A stretch of 64,000 nt of DNA from Imbricaverruca yamaguchii (taxonomy: Eukaryota; Arthropoda; Thecostraca; Neoverrucidae), in NCBI GenBank assembly GCA_034440575.1, contig JAOTOL010001449.1:697001-761000 (forward strand). Reading direction: 5' to 3'. Shown here in pieces: positions 29,607 through 40,809 of the stretch (positions are counted from its first letter, which is position 1; each line of letters begins with the position of its first letter). The translations under genes were made by a program, and so were the position numbers. The notes below the pieces were generated by a model, which saw only the letters and a program-made list of their open reading frames with translations, was not told where the DNA came from and searched no databases.

Positions 29607-30957
29607 GTTTAGCACGCGCCCTGGAGGGCCTCTGAAAATAACGCGCACTGGAGGGGGCGGATTCCGCCCCCTAAGATCTCAGCTGCTATGAAGGCTAGAG
29701 CAACGAAATTCACAGGGTGGATGGGCACGATAGTGAACTCTATTGTGTGCAAAGTTCATGACCTTAGATCAATATCATGAAGGTCAAATGAGGTAAAAAT
29801 AGCTAAATTTTCTGGTTTTGCGTGGCTTGGCTTGTCATTGTTATGGATCGCTGTGGTCGTGTTTAAATGCTCCAAAATTGCCATTAATGAGGTTTTGGAC
29901 ATTACTAATGATGCAATACAGATGTCAGATCCGCCATTTGACCTCAGGTCACCTATATAGGAACACTTTATTAGCTCATTACCTGCTCCAGTTACCGGAA
30001 CCGGGCTCCCATCCCGACTGCTCCGTTGGGCGGCTCGGCACAATCGGCTTCGCAAAGAAAGGAGTGAAATACATGAATACAGTATGGAAACACTTAGGCA
30101 CACAATGACAAACAGTAGATTTCGGGATGAATATGGAGTAACATGTAAAGTGACATCAATCGCATGACAGTCATTTGCATTTATGACACATTCCAGTTGA
30201 CCAAGTTTGTTTCCATTAGCCTATCATGAACTTGACCTGACTTGACCTCGGCGACCTAACATGACTTTTAAATTATATAGCATTACAATATGCATCAAAC
30301 AAGTCGCTAGTGTTGTCAAGCACACTTCCCTATTGCCAATATACGGGAAGCGCATCAGCGCCGATTTTTGTGGTTTGGCGCTACGAATTGTTTTTACTTT
30401 AACGGCCCCTAACTTGAAAACTTCTCGGCCGATTTTCATTTTTCTTGCTTCAGACAATGTGCCGGTGATTTATAAGCAGGAACGCTAAAAAGTTGGTATA
30501 TATCGGCCGGTACAATATGGAATTATGTACGAAAAATCGGAAGGGTTGGCGAATTTCGCCATACCCCCTCTAGGGCGTGTGTTAACCTGTTAGGAACTTG
30601 ACCTGACTTGACCTCGGTGACTTGACATGACTCTGGAACAATGTAGCATGACAATGTACATCAAACAAGTCGCTAGTTTTGCCAAGAACACTTCCTTTTT
30701 GCTAATATACGGAAAGCGCATCAGCGCCGATATTTGTGATCTGGCGCTGATAAAAATGTTTGACTTTAGCGAACCCTAACTCAAAAAGATTTCGGTCGAT
30801 TTTCATTTTTCTTACTTCAAACAACGTGCCGGCCATTTATTGGCAAGTACACAAGCAATGGCGTACATCGGCCGGTAAAATGTAGAGTTATCTACGAAAA
30901 ACCGGAGAGGTGGGCGGATTTCGCCCCCCCTCCAGTGCGCGTGTTAGATGAGTAGGT
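29607..30957. mobile_element. Putative non-autonomous element with inverted termini and a doubled right half
   Basis: A motif of the form TTARCRCGCNCTGGAGGG occurs twice on the plus strand at the left (29607-29627 and 29638-29660) and twice inverted at the right (about 30560-30588 and 30915-30952). Each is next to a gggcgga/tccgccc type palindrome. The right half contains two diverged direct copies of ~360 bp (about 30228-30590 and 30592-30957), both starting with cttgacctgacttgacctcgg. No protein-coding frame is recognised. The boundaries are approximate. Confidence 0.5.
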
Positions 30958-31032
30958 CTTAGGACTAACTGCGCTTAGTTCGTACTGTTTGTGTGCCTAT
31001 TTGTAGGCATAACCGCCATCCGAATATACCCT

Positions 31033-31739
31033 GTCTTAGATCCGCCCTCTCTCTGCCTTCAGTTGTCCCAGAGAGGAACTAAAACTGGGGGAAAACGGCC
31101 AATGCCCACAGTTCACACTTCCACCGATAGAAGACAGTGATGTCGCTGCGGTCGGCGCATCTTACCCTCTGCGCAATGACGGGCACAATTTTCAAGTGAG
31201 ATAAGTGAAAATTGGCGCAGCGGTCAATGAAAGACTGCAGAATGCAATGGAACAACTCTTTATTTTCTATCTGATTATTTGAATTCCTGAAATGGTGATT
31301 AATCCCGCAAGTTCCTTAGAAAACGTCATTTCGGTCTCAGGAAGCCCTGAGACGCGGCGGCTTCCCGGCCTCAGATTGTTGTATAACTTTGCAGATCATT
31401 TTTGAGAACCAATCACATGGTTTTAGACTTTATCACCCAGCGTTTTTGCAAAAACGCATAAAATCACTCCACACTAGTGGTTATCGATGTCCCAGATTAC
31501 GATTATGATATAAAAAGAAGTATATGTCTGAAGGGTCATAGGCTGCAGGTCATCGAAATTTTAAGGTCACGGAGAAGGTGTATATGGAACATCATTTTTG
31601 AAAAAAATTGTTTAAAATAGCCCACCAAACCTAAACATGATTTGAAGAGGAACACATATTCAACGCAAAGGAAGAGCCGTGATTTCCTGAGGTGAACTTT
31701 ACGTTATGTTAACTCATGGCCTTTTACTGACCAAGTGTT
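31033..31739 (+). mobile_element. Older diverged copy of the TIR-ended repeat
   Basis: It is homologous to 24761-25441 and 31742-32425 but clearly diverged (for example the shared cacaattttcaagt...gtgaaaatt block, gcggcggcttcccggcctcagatt and tttgcagat). It continues about 250 bp further than the right copy to a complete terminal motif ggccttttactgaccaagtgtt (31718-31739). The ~78-residue frame seen in the younger copies is recognisable here with one stop and a 3-base indel. Confidence 0.72.
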
Positions 31740-31762
31740 GAAACACTTGGTCAATAAAAGGC
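31718..31762. other. 45 bp palindrome at a transposon junction
   Basis: Arms of 21-22 bases (ggccttttactgaccaagtgtt and aacacttggtcaataaaagg) are separated by GA, with one mismatch. It marks the point where the end of one element copy meets the start of the next. Confidence 0.93.
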
Positions 31763-32425
31763 GGTAACAATTCACATGCGGTAACAATTCACATGCAGCC
31801 AAGAAAGCATGCTAGCAGGGTATCTCAGGTAAACATTGTGAGCTTGGAAGCTGAAAGGCAGGCCACAATATGCCAAAGCCGGCTGTGGCTACGCTCCAAT
31901 CATGTATAGCTGTCGATAGAAGTCGCTGGAATCGTAATAAAATAGCGCTGAGAAGTAAGTGCATCAATAGTGCGCATAAGAAGTCAGCACATTGTGCACT
32001 GTCTCAAATCCGCCGCCTACCTGCCCCCCAGTTGATCAAGAAAGATACTTATATTGCGGAATGAACGGTCAATGGTCGCAGTTCATACTTCTGCAGATAG
32101 AGGGCAGTGGTGGCGCTGCGGGCGGCACACCTTCCAGAACTTTGCGTCATGGCTGGCACAATTTTCAAGTTAGGGAAGTGAAAATTAGCACAGCGGTGGA
32201 TGAAAGACTGCACAATGTAATGAAATAAATATTTATTTGCTATCTAATGATTGAAATTCCTGAAATCTGGGTTGATCCCACAAGTTGGTGGAGAAACGTC
32301 ATTTCGGCCTCAGAAAGTCCTGAGGCGCGGCGGCTTCCCGGCCTCAGATTGCTCCAAAACTTTGCAGATTGTCTTTTTAGAACCAAACGGAAGTTTGAAG
32401 ACTAACACCATTTTTGGGGGGAAAT
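31742..32425 (+). mobile_element. ~680 bp TIR-ended repeat, direct copy
   Basis: It starts with the terminal motif aacacttggtcaataaaagg and ends at ggggggaaat, short of the opposite TIR. It is near-identical in reverse complement to 24761-25441. A 17 bp segment, cggtaacaattcacatg, is tandemly duplicated near its start (about 31762-31796) but single in the inverted copy. The open frame at 31992-32228 (78 residues) differs from its partner at one residue or so, and AATAAA follows the stop closely, as in a terminal exon. The product is unknown. Confidence 0.8.
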
Positions 32426-33198
32426 CACTCCACGCTAATAATCAGATGAACCAATCTTACTCAAAATCAGAAGGAATGTTGTGAACATGCCTTCGTGAGT
32501 TGTCCTGGAATAACGCTATTTTCATATTCTCTCACGCTGTTGGTTACACGCTACCCACTACTTCCAACAATAAACACCCTCTCTTCCAATTGACCCCACT
32601 GGCTATGGAGCGATCATACGGCACGTGACAGCTTTGACGGTTTCCCCAGTGTTGGCAGCCGCCGTGACGTCGGCATGGCTGACATGTCGACGCCATGACC
32701 CCTGCACGCTGCCCGAGGCGATGGCTGTGACCGGTTGGCTGTTGCGGTTCAGCTAACGTTCCGCGCCGAGTGACTGACAGTAACGCCGCTGAAGCGACAG
32801 TCGTCCCGGCCAGCTACGCCGACACACCACGTCCGATCGGCCGCTATCTGATGAATGAATGAATGATTCAGCTGTTTGGCGAGGCCCATTTGTCAAATGG
32901 CCTGCAGTTATTTCGCATGTGAGTGGAGTTTTGACGTTTATCGACTAGAGATCGGTCAGTGATAGCTGCCGCAGTCAGAGAAGACGACCGCTTTGCTTCA
33001 TCAAATGTGAATTTTTAATGAGTGTTTGCACAATCTTCAAATGAACACTATCGATTGTGTGCCAGTCATTAGGGGAATAGAAGCTACGTGTTTGTACAGG
33101 TTGGGCTGGCTTAAATACCGCCGGCACATTTCGACCTGATGCACAGATCCAGCCGGCCAATTTAGCATAGCCAATCTGGCATAGTCGAGCCGTCACGC
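32426..33198. other. Unannotated sequence, GC-rich at 32600-32840
   Basis: No gene or repeat is recognised apart from a short gaatgaatga run near 32855. Confidence 0.5.
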
Positions 33199-33250
33199 AT
33201 CCGTCCGTCCGTCCGTCCGTCCGTCCGTCCGTCCGTCCGTCCGTCCGTCC
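33199..33250. repeat. (CCGT)n microsatellite
   Basis: About 13 copies of the tetramer. Confidence 0.97.
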
Positions 33251-33459
33251 AGCCCGCGAGGCAATAGCCAAGGGGCCAGTTAGCCAGCCTTCAGCACCCT
33301 TAAGCTTGGTTCACACTTGGTAATTCGGAGCGTCAATCATTCGTAAAACGAACGGATATCGAACGTCAAACAGAAGATAGACGTCGCAAAACGAGCGAAA
33401 ATACACCGGGAATAACACACGCTGTTTCCCCGAATGAAAACGTTCATTTTACGCTTCCC

Positions 33460-33514
33460 GTTGTTGTTATTGGGGTTTTGGGGCGCATCAACTGCAAAGG
33501 TTATACAGCGCCCA
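33460..33514 (-). mobile_element. 55 bp hairpin retroposon with 12 bp TSD
   Basis: It is flanked by perfect 12 bp direct repeats, tttacgcttccc (33448-33459 and 33515-33526). On the minus strand the unit begins TGGGCGCTGTATAACC, ends in CCCCAATAACAACAAC and contains the GGGCGC/GCGCCC stem. The tail microsatellite and the TSD indicate target-primed reverse transcription. The unit corresponds to the 3' terminal ~60 bp of the LINE at 40653-47037. Confidence 0.88.
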
Positions 33515-33526
33515 TTTACGCTTCCC

Positions 33527-35483
33527 TGCGAATTGATTATGAAGCCAAAGAGACCATTATGACGCAACTGCCGCTGATTCAAGTTGTATGGAAATCCTGA
33601 ATACTTGTACCAATGCAATCCTAGATATATCGCGCGTTATATTCTCACATTATTGCTTTTAAGTTATTGACAACTGATTTTCCTGTCAGAGAACTATGGA
33701 AGATGAGGATTTCCTCATACTTCTGCTCATGGGGTCTAACTCTGACCCACCGTTGCGCCGTGTTTGGGGGAGAGAGTCAGATGTAGGTAGACAGCATACC
33801 AGGGATGCATACTGGATGGGTGAACAATTATAAGTTGTGACTTAACAAAAGAAGGATTTGGGTGTTGTGGAATATGCCAGACATAAAGACATAATGCAGA
33901 AGTGCAACAATGACCCACAGGGATTCTTCCGGGTTGCATTTTGTGGACATCATTAGCTAGTTGCCCATGCTGAACCATGAGTCTCAACATGCTGAACCAT
34001 GAGTCTGCAGACAAAGCAAATGGATAAATTTTGCAGCCTAGCTTGAGACAAACTTACGTGACCTTGACAGCGTGAGGACCAAAATTAGCATGTACATATT
34101 TCACGATGCATATCATGCACACGTCAGAAAGGCGAGCAAGTGTAATTGGCTCCGGGCATGCACAACCAATGTTTTTGGCTCTGAAAATTCCAATGAATTG
34201 GTATTTACAGAAATTGAAATTATGAATATGTTTTTCACCATCATGCATAAGATGGCAGCGCCAACTTGTGTTTGGAGTATCAGGAATTGTCAGTAGTTTT
34301 TCATTGATTACAACAGGCACTTAGAACTCACTGGGCCAATGATTTCCTACATGGCTGCATCCAAAGGCTCCATTCTATTATTTCCCACCTTTGCATCTTG
34401 GGTGAACAAGCACGCTTTTTCACTGCCAATAAAACACATATAGAACACAACATTACATACAATTTCGTATGCGACTATTTTCCAGGGCTACCTATATATT
34501 ACCTGTCTAAAAGAGGCGTGCTAGGAAATGCAATCTTCAATATCTGGCATATTTCCAATATTTAGCCACAGGCAAATCAATGCTTCCAACCTGGTTAATG
34601 ACAGTCAACAGAACTTCGAATATCTCGCGACCACTGAATCACACCAACAGAACGTTAAACGCGGAATCGCCGTTGAAAAGATAAACTAAATCTATCTTTT
34701 TGACACCAGATAGACGTTCATTGCCCGGTCGTGACATATCCCAGTGCACGCTGTGTGACGCCCCGATCGCGTTAAACGTTCGTAAAACGCAATTTTGACG
34801 GGCGTCTGAAATACGTCCGATTACCGTTTTTTTAAAAAAGAAATGGCCTAAAAACGATGAATAAACGCTCGGAAAGCGTCAAAAGGCCATAGTATAAAAC
34901 GAGCTTTAGGTGACAAATAGAGATGTTATGGGAAGTTTCGACCGAAGCGTCCCTCAGATAATTGAGGGGTGAGCAATGGACACCACTGACCGAAAAGCTT
35001 CCCCACAGTGGCAAGGTATAATGAAGGATAGGTGCATCAAGGATACATTGGTCGGGAAGGTATATCTTCCTTATTTTTATTTTTGTCGTTAAAGTACCAG
35101 AGCTGGCATATGCCAGCTATGGGGTTCCGTTTACACGGCGGCGGCGACGGATTGGTGCGTTGAGGTGCGCCGGCTACATGGGTTATTCTGCAACCTCCTT
35201 GTGCACGGCAAACTTTGATTTCACGACGTGAATCACACACTAACCCAAAACTACTCTCGGCAAGTCAGTACAGAGTAAGTCAAGAGTCGTAGGATTATGT
35301 GTGCCAACCCACGGTGTCAGTCAGCACAGAGCAGGTCATAAGACATATGAGTGTTTGTGCCAACCCGTGGTGTAGCCGAGCGTCCGCAGCTCGGCACATG
35401 GCGGCGGTCAGTGGTCGGTTGGTGTAGGGTGCAAGGCTGCCACCTATGCAATGGACTAGGTTGGCAGCTCGACAGACACCCAC
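33527..35483. other. Unannotated sequence
   Basis: AT-richer sequence without a recognisable gene, repeat family or RNA gene. Confidence 0.55.
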
Positions 35484-36385
35484 GTGGTGAGTCGGATGGT
35501 AAGTTGGATGGTGAGTTGGATGGTGAGTTGGATGGTGAGTTGGATGGGGGGTTGGATCGTGAGTTGGATGGCAGGTTGGGTGGTGAGTTGGATGGCGGTT
35601 TGGATGGCGGGTTGGATGGCGGGTTTGATGGCGAGTTGGATGGCGGGTTGGATAGTGAGTTGGATGGTGAGTTGGATGGCGGGTTTGATGGCGGTTTGGA
35701 TGGCGGTTTGGATGGCGGGTTGGATGGCGGGTTTGATGGCGGGTTGGATGGCGGTTTGGATGGCGGGTTGGATGGCGGGTTGGATCGTGAGTTGGATGGC
35801 AGGTTGGGTGGTGAGTTGGATGGCGGTTTGGATGGCGGGTTGGATGGCGGGTTTGATGGCGAGTTGGATGGCGGTTTGGATGGCGGGTTGGATGGCGGGT
35901 TGGATCGTGAGTTGGATGGCAGGTTGGGTGGTGAGTTGGATGGCGGTTTGGATGGCGGGTTGGATGGCGGGTTTGATGGCGAGTTGGATGGCGGGTTGGA
36001 TAGTGAGTTGGATGGTGAGTTGGATGGCGGGTTTGATGGCGGTTTGGATGGCGGGTTGGATGGCGGGTTTGATGGCGGGTTGGATGGCGGTTTGGATGGC
36101 GGGTTTGATGGCGGGTTGGATGGCGGTTTGGATGGCGGGTTGGATGGCGGGTTTGATGGCGGGTTGGATGGCGGTTTGGATGGCGGGTTGGATGGCGGGT
36201 TTGATGGCGAGTTTGGTGGCGGGTTGGATGGCGGGTTTGATGGCGAGTTGGATGGCGGGTTGGATGGCGGGTTTGATGGCGAGTTGGATGGCGGGTTGGA
36301 TGGCGGGTTTGATGGCGAGTTGGATGGCGGGTTGGATAGTGAGTTGGATGGTGAGTTGCATGGTGAGTTGGATGGTGAGTTCGAT
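35484..36385. repeat. 12 bp minisatellite, array 1
   Basis: Units of the type TTGGATGGCGGG alternate with TTTGATGGCGGG and gtgag variants. A variant ttggatcgtgag recurs at 35551, 35779 and 35899, with spacings 228 and 120, both multiples of 12, which indicates higher-order amplification. The frames on both strands (LDGG..., QPAI...) are translated repeat. Confidence 0.97.
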
Positions 36386-36440
36386 TGATTGATTATTTGG
36401 GTTTAAGGACGCGCCGACTACAAGGTCATTTAGCGCCCAT
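36386..36440 (-). mobile_element. 55 bp hairpin retroposon nested in the satellite
   Basis: It is flanked by a perfect 16 bp duplication, ggatggtgagttcgat (36370-36385 and 36441-36456). The gttcgat variant appears in the array only at these two places, so the duplication is not simply array periodicity. On the minus strand it begins ATGGGCGCTAAATGACC and ends CCAAATAATCAATCA. The stem is preserved with one G-U type pair (GGGCGC with GCGTCC). Confidence 0.88.
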
Positions 36441-38555
36441 GGATGGTGAGTTCGATGGCGAGCTCGATGGCGGGTTGGATGGCGGGTTGGATGGCGGATT
36501 TGGTGGTGAGTTGGATGGCGGGTTGGGTGGTGAGTTGGATAGTGAGTTTGATGGCGGGTTGGGTGGTGAGTTGGATGGCGGGTTGGGTGGTGAGTTGGAT
36601 AGTGAGTTTGATGGCGGGTTGGGTGGTGAGTTGGATGGCGGGTTGGGTGGTGAGTTGGATAGTGAGTTTGATGGCGGGTTGGGTGGTGAGTTGGATGGCG
36701 GGTTGGGTGGTGAGTTGGATAGTGAGTTTGATGGCGGGTTGGGTGGTGAGTTGGATGGCGGGTTGGGTAGTGAGTTTGATGGCGGGTTGGGTGGTGAGTT
36801 GGATGGCGGATTTGGTGGTGAGTTTGATGGCGGGTTGGGTGGTGAGTTGGATAGTGAGTTTGATGGCGGGTTGGGTGGTGAGTTGGATGGCGGGTTGGGT
36901 GGTGAGTTGGATGGTGAGTTTGATGGCGGGTTGGGTGGTGAGTTGGATAGTGAGTTTGATGGCGGGTTGGGTGGTGAGTTGGATGGCGGGTTGGGTGGTG
37001 AGTTGGATAGTGAGTTTGATGGCGGGTTGGGTGGTGAGTTGGATAGTGAGTTTGATGGCGGGTTGGGTGGTGAGTTGGATGGCGGGTTGGGTGGTGAGTT
37101 GGATAGTGAGTTTGATGGCGGGTTGGGTGGTGAGTTGGATAGTGAGTTTGATGGCGGGTTGGGTGGTGAGTTGGATAGTGAGTTTGATGGCGGGTTGGGT
37201 GGTGAGTTGGATGGCGGGTTGGGTGGTGAGTTGGATGGCGGGTTGGGTGGTGAGTTGGATAGTGAGTTGGATGGCGGGTTGGGTGGTGAGTTGGATAGTG
37301 AGTTTGATGGCGGGTTGGGTGGTGAGTTGGATGGCGGGTTGGGTGGTGAGTTGGATGGCGGGTTGGGTGGTGAGTTGGATAGTGAGTTTGATGGCGGGTT
37401 GGGTGGTGAGTTGGATGGCGGGTTGGGTGGTGAGTTGGATAGTGAGTTTGATGGCGGGTTGGGTGGTGAGTTGGATGGCGGGTTGGGTGGTGAGTTGGAT
37501 GGCGGGTTTGATGGCGGGTTGGGTGGTGAGTTTGATGGCTGGTTGGGTGGTGAGTTGGATGGCGGGTTGGGTGGTGAGTTGGATGGCGGGTTTGATGGCG
37601 GGTTGGGTGGTGAGTTGGATGGCGGGTTGGGTGGTGAGTTGGATAGTGAGTTTGATGGCGGGTTGGGTGGTGAGTTTGATGGCGGGTTGGGTGGTGAGTT
37701 GGATGGCGGGTTGGGTGGTGAGTTGGATGGCGGGTTTGATGGCGGGTTGGGTGGTGAGTTGGATGGCGGGTTGGGTGGCGAGTTGGATAGTGAGTTTGAT
37801 GGCGGGTTGGGTGGTGAGTTTGATGGCGGGTTGGGTGGTGAGTTGGATAGTGAGTTTGATGGCGGGTTGGGTGGTGAGTTGGATGGCGGGTTGGGTGGTG
37901 AGTTGGATAGTGAGTTGGATGGCGGGTTGGGTGGTGAGTTGGATGGCGGGTTGGGTGGTGAGTTGGATAGTGAGTTTGATGGCGGGTTGGGTGGTGAGTT
38001 GGATGGCGGGTTGGGTGGTGAGTTGGATAGTGAGTTGGATGGCGGGTTGGGTGGTGAGTTGGATGGCGGGTTGGGTGGTGAGTTGGATGGCGGGATGGAT
38101 GGCGGATTTGGTGGTGAGTTGGATGGCGGGTTGGGTGGTGAGTTGGATAGTGAGTTTGATGGCGGGTTGGGTGGTGAGTTGGATAGTGAGTTTGATGGCG
38201 GGTTGGGTGGTGAGTTGGATGGCGGGTTGGGTGGTGAGTTGGATAGTGAGTTGGATGGCGGGTTGGGTGGTGAGTTGGATGGCGGGTTGGGTGAGTTGGA
38301 TAGTGAGTTTGATGGCGGGTTGGGTGGTGAGTTGGATGGCGGGTTGGGTGGTGAGTTGGATAGTGAGTTGGATGGCGGGTTGGGTGGTGAGTTGGATGGC
38401 GGGTTGGGTGGTGAGTTGGATGGCGGGATGGATGGCGGATTTGGTGGTGAGTTGGATGGCGGGTTGGGTGGTGAGTTGGATAGTGAGTTGGATGGCGGGT
38501 TGGGTGGTGAGTTGGATGGCGGGTTGGGTGGTGAGTTGGATGGCGGGTTGGGTAG
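36441..38555. repeat. 24 bp minisatellite, array 2
   Basis: The dominant unit is ggtgagttggatggcgggttgggt (24 bp), alternating with gatagtgagtttgat variants. It is continuous with array 1 except for the retroposon insertion, but has a different dominant unit. The 747- and 805-residue plus-strand frames are translated repeat. Confidence 0.97.
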
Positions 38556-38841
38556 ACAGGAGCAGCGGAGCTGTGTCGCCCTCTATTTGCTGGCCGACCA
38601 GCGTCGCGAGTTACTGCTGCCTAATTGACGTCTACGACCCAATAGCTGATGGCACCAATATAACACCGGCCGGTAGTCGCGGCAACACTGCTGGCACTAA
38701 TGGCCTATTTTTATCAATTTACGGGACGGATCGCAATGTCACCGCGAAACAAACGTGGGAGCAGTGCCGTAAAGAGGGTCCAGTGATGGGACGCTCATTG
38801 AGCGCTGATATTCGTGCCGGGCGCGATCACACGGCTGGAAC
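38556..38841. other. Short unique GC-moderate segment
   Basis: Unique sequence between two tandem arrays. Nothing is recognised. Confidence 0.55.
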
Positions 38842-39540
38842 AGTCATGACGGCACAGTGATACTCCCGTCACAACGGTACAATGACACTGCCATCACGGT
38901 GGTACAGTGACACTTCCGCCACAGCGGTACAGTGACACTTCCGTCACGGTGGTACAGCCAGCTCCGGTCACGACGGTACAGTGGCACTCCCGTCACGGTG
39001 GTACAGCAACACTCCCGTCACGACGGTACAGTGACACTTCCGCCAGAGCGGTACAGTGACATTTCCGCCACGGTGGTACAGCCAGCTCCCGGTCACTACG
39101 GTACAATGACACTCCCGTCACGGTAGTACAGTGATACTTCCGTCACAGTGGTACAGACAGCTCCCAGTCACGACGGTACAATGACACTCCCGTCACGGTT
39201 GTACAGTTATACTTCCGCCACGGTGGTACAACCAGCTCCCAGTCACGACGGTACAGTGACACTCCCGTCACGGTTGTACAGTGACACTTCCGTCATAGCG
39301 GTACAGCGACACTTCCGTCACGCCGGCACAGTAACACTCCCGTCACGCCGGTACAGCCAGTGCCCGGTAACGACGGCACGGGGACACTTCCGCCGCAGCG
39401 GTACAGTGACACTCCGGGCACGGTAGTACAGTAACACCCCCGTCACGGTAGTACAGTGACACTTCCCTCATAGCGGTACAGTGACACCTCCGTCAGAGCG
39501 GTACAGTGTCATCCCTCACGGCGGTACAGTGACACTTCCG
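38842..39540. repeat. 24-25 bp minisatellite
   Basis: The unit is of the type cggtacagtgacacttccgtcac, with ggtac starting at 38901, 38926 and 38951 and about 27 degenerate copies in all. Insertions of gccagctccggtcacga variants occur at intervals. Confidence 0.93.
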
Positions 39541-40637
39541 CGGTGTTAAAATAATGGGTCTTCGTTAGGAGTGAGATGTTGAAACGAGTACAGTATGATG
39601 TTGAAATTTGCCATGGAAACTATCTCTCTTAACCCGTCTCGTCTCGAGGGTCTTCAACCGCCCACCCCCTCGGGTTTTTCGCGGATATTGGAGGAACGGT
39701 GTCCGGCAGCCCGCCCAAATTTTGCATACCTTTTCCAACATCAATTTGGCATGCTGTTTTAAAAATTTTATGTCAAGTCATCTAGGGTGAACGAGTTAGT
39801 CAAGGTCAAGTGAGGTCACCTCCAAAAAAAGTTCAACCAGTCGTCACGCTTTAACGGATACAGATATTTAATGACACTTTCAGCGTTTGCTTATCTTTAG
39901 GGATGGAACAAAACGAACGAGTGGGATTTTTTTTTCCGCTTTTGACTATATATCAATTTTGCGTATTTGCCAAATTTCAGTTCAAATAGAGGATTCTGGC
40001 CTAAAGTAAGAATTTTTTTATTAGGGAAACTTGACTTTCAACAACGTTTCTCGATCTGCTCTACCCATTGGAAAAGGAAAATTAAAGGAAGCTTGAAAAC
40101 ACAAAAAAAATATAATTTCAAAAATATAAAACTTTTATTTGTGTGGGGCAAAAAAAGTAAAGCCCTGGACGATTTCGCTGTCATTTTCTCATTCCAAATA
40201 CATTTTGTTTTTCATACATCCCCAAAATGAACTCCCCAAAGCCAAAAACATAAGGTAAGTCGTGAAAAGTCGTGAAAATCTAGCCCCCACCCCCTGGTGA
40301 CGTCACTTTTTGGGAAGAATTTGTTTTGGGGGTGGACTCGGACCCTACTCATCGAGCGCTTTCCGATGACACCTCTTTCGTTCTCGTGCGATGCTTAGTT
40401 TTGATTTTATAGAGGGTTACTAACCCCTCCAAGACGGGGTGTGAGGATCTGACCGCAAAGACGGCGCGGGTTAATATGACTCGTAACATTAATATGAATA
40501 AGTTCTTCAAGCACAATTTTAACTGAACAGCCTACGTGCACCCTTTTCAATTTTAACTGAACATGCTACGTGCACCCTTTTCCTTTGTTTTAAAATACTT
40601 AATTTACCATTTTAACTACTTTCACGATTATAATAAC
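39541..40637. other. Unannotated AT-rich sequence
   Basis: It includes gtcaaggtcaagtgaggtcacc near 39800, resembling the TGACCT-rich repeats at 30230 and 55373. Several A/T homopolymers are present. No gene is seen. Confidence 0.5.
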
Positions 40638-40652
40638 GGATAACATTAAAGG

Positions 40653-40712
40653 TTCATTGATCGATTATTTGGGCTTAAGGGCGCACGAACTACTCAGGTC
40701 ATTTTGCGCCCA
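40653..40712 (-). other. 3' terminal hairpin and tail of the LINE
   Basis: The minus strand reads TGGGCGCAAAATGACC..., a ~20-base loop, then GTGCGCCC and an A/T-rich tail. This is the same module as the free 55 bp units elsewhere in the window. A conserved 3' stem-loop is known to recruit the reverse transcriptase in stringent-type LINEs; that role is inferred here. Confidence 0.85.
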
Positions 40713-40809
40713 TAACTCTTGTAGCTAACAAAGAACAGTATCAAACTTCACATCGTTCGTAGCCGGCAAAATGGTCCTATTGTGGTACAAAGTTTACATG
40801 CCATGTATA

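Noticed and set aside
36385..38860. Long plus-strand frames of 747 and 805 residues
   Set aside because: They are pure translation of the 24 bp satellite, whose length is a multiple of three. Both phases are open and neither has a non-repetitive domain.
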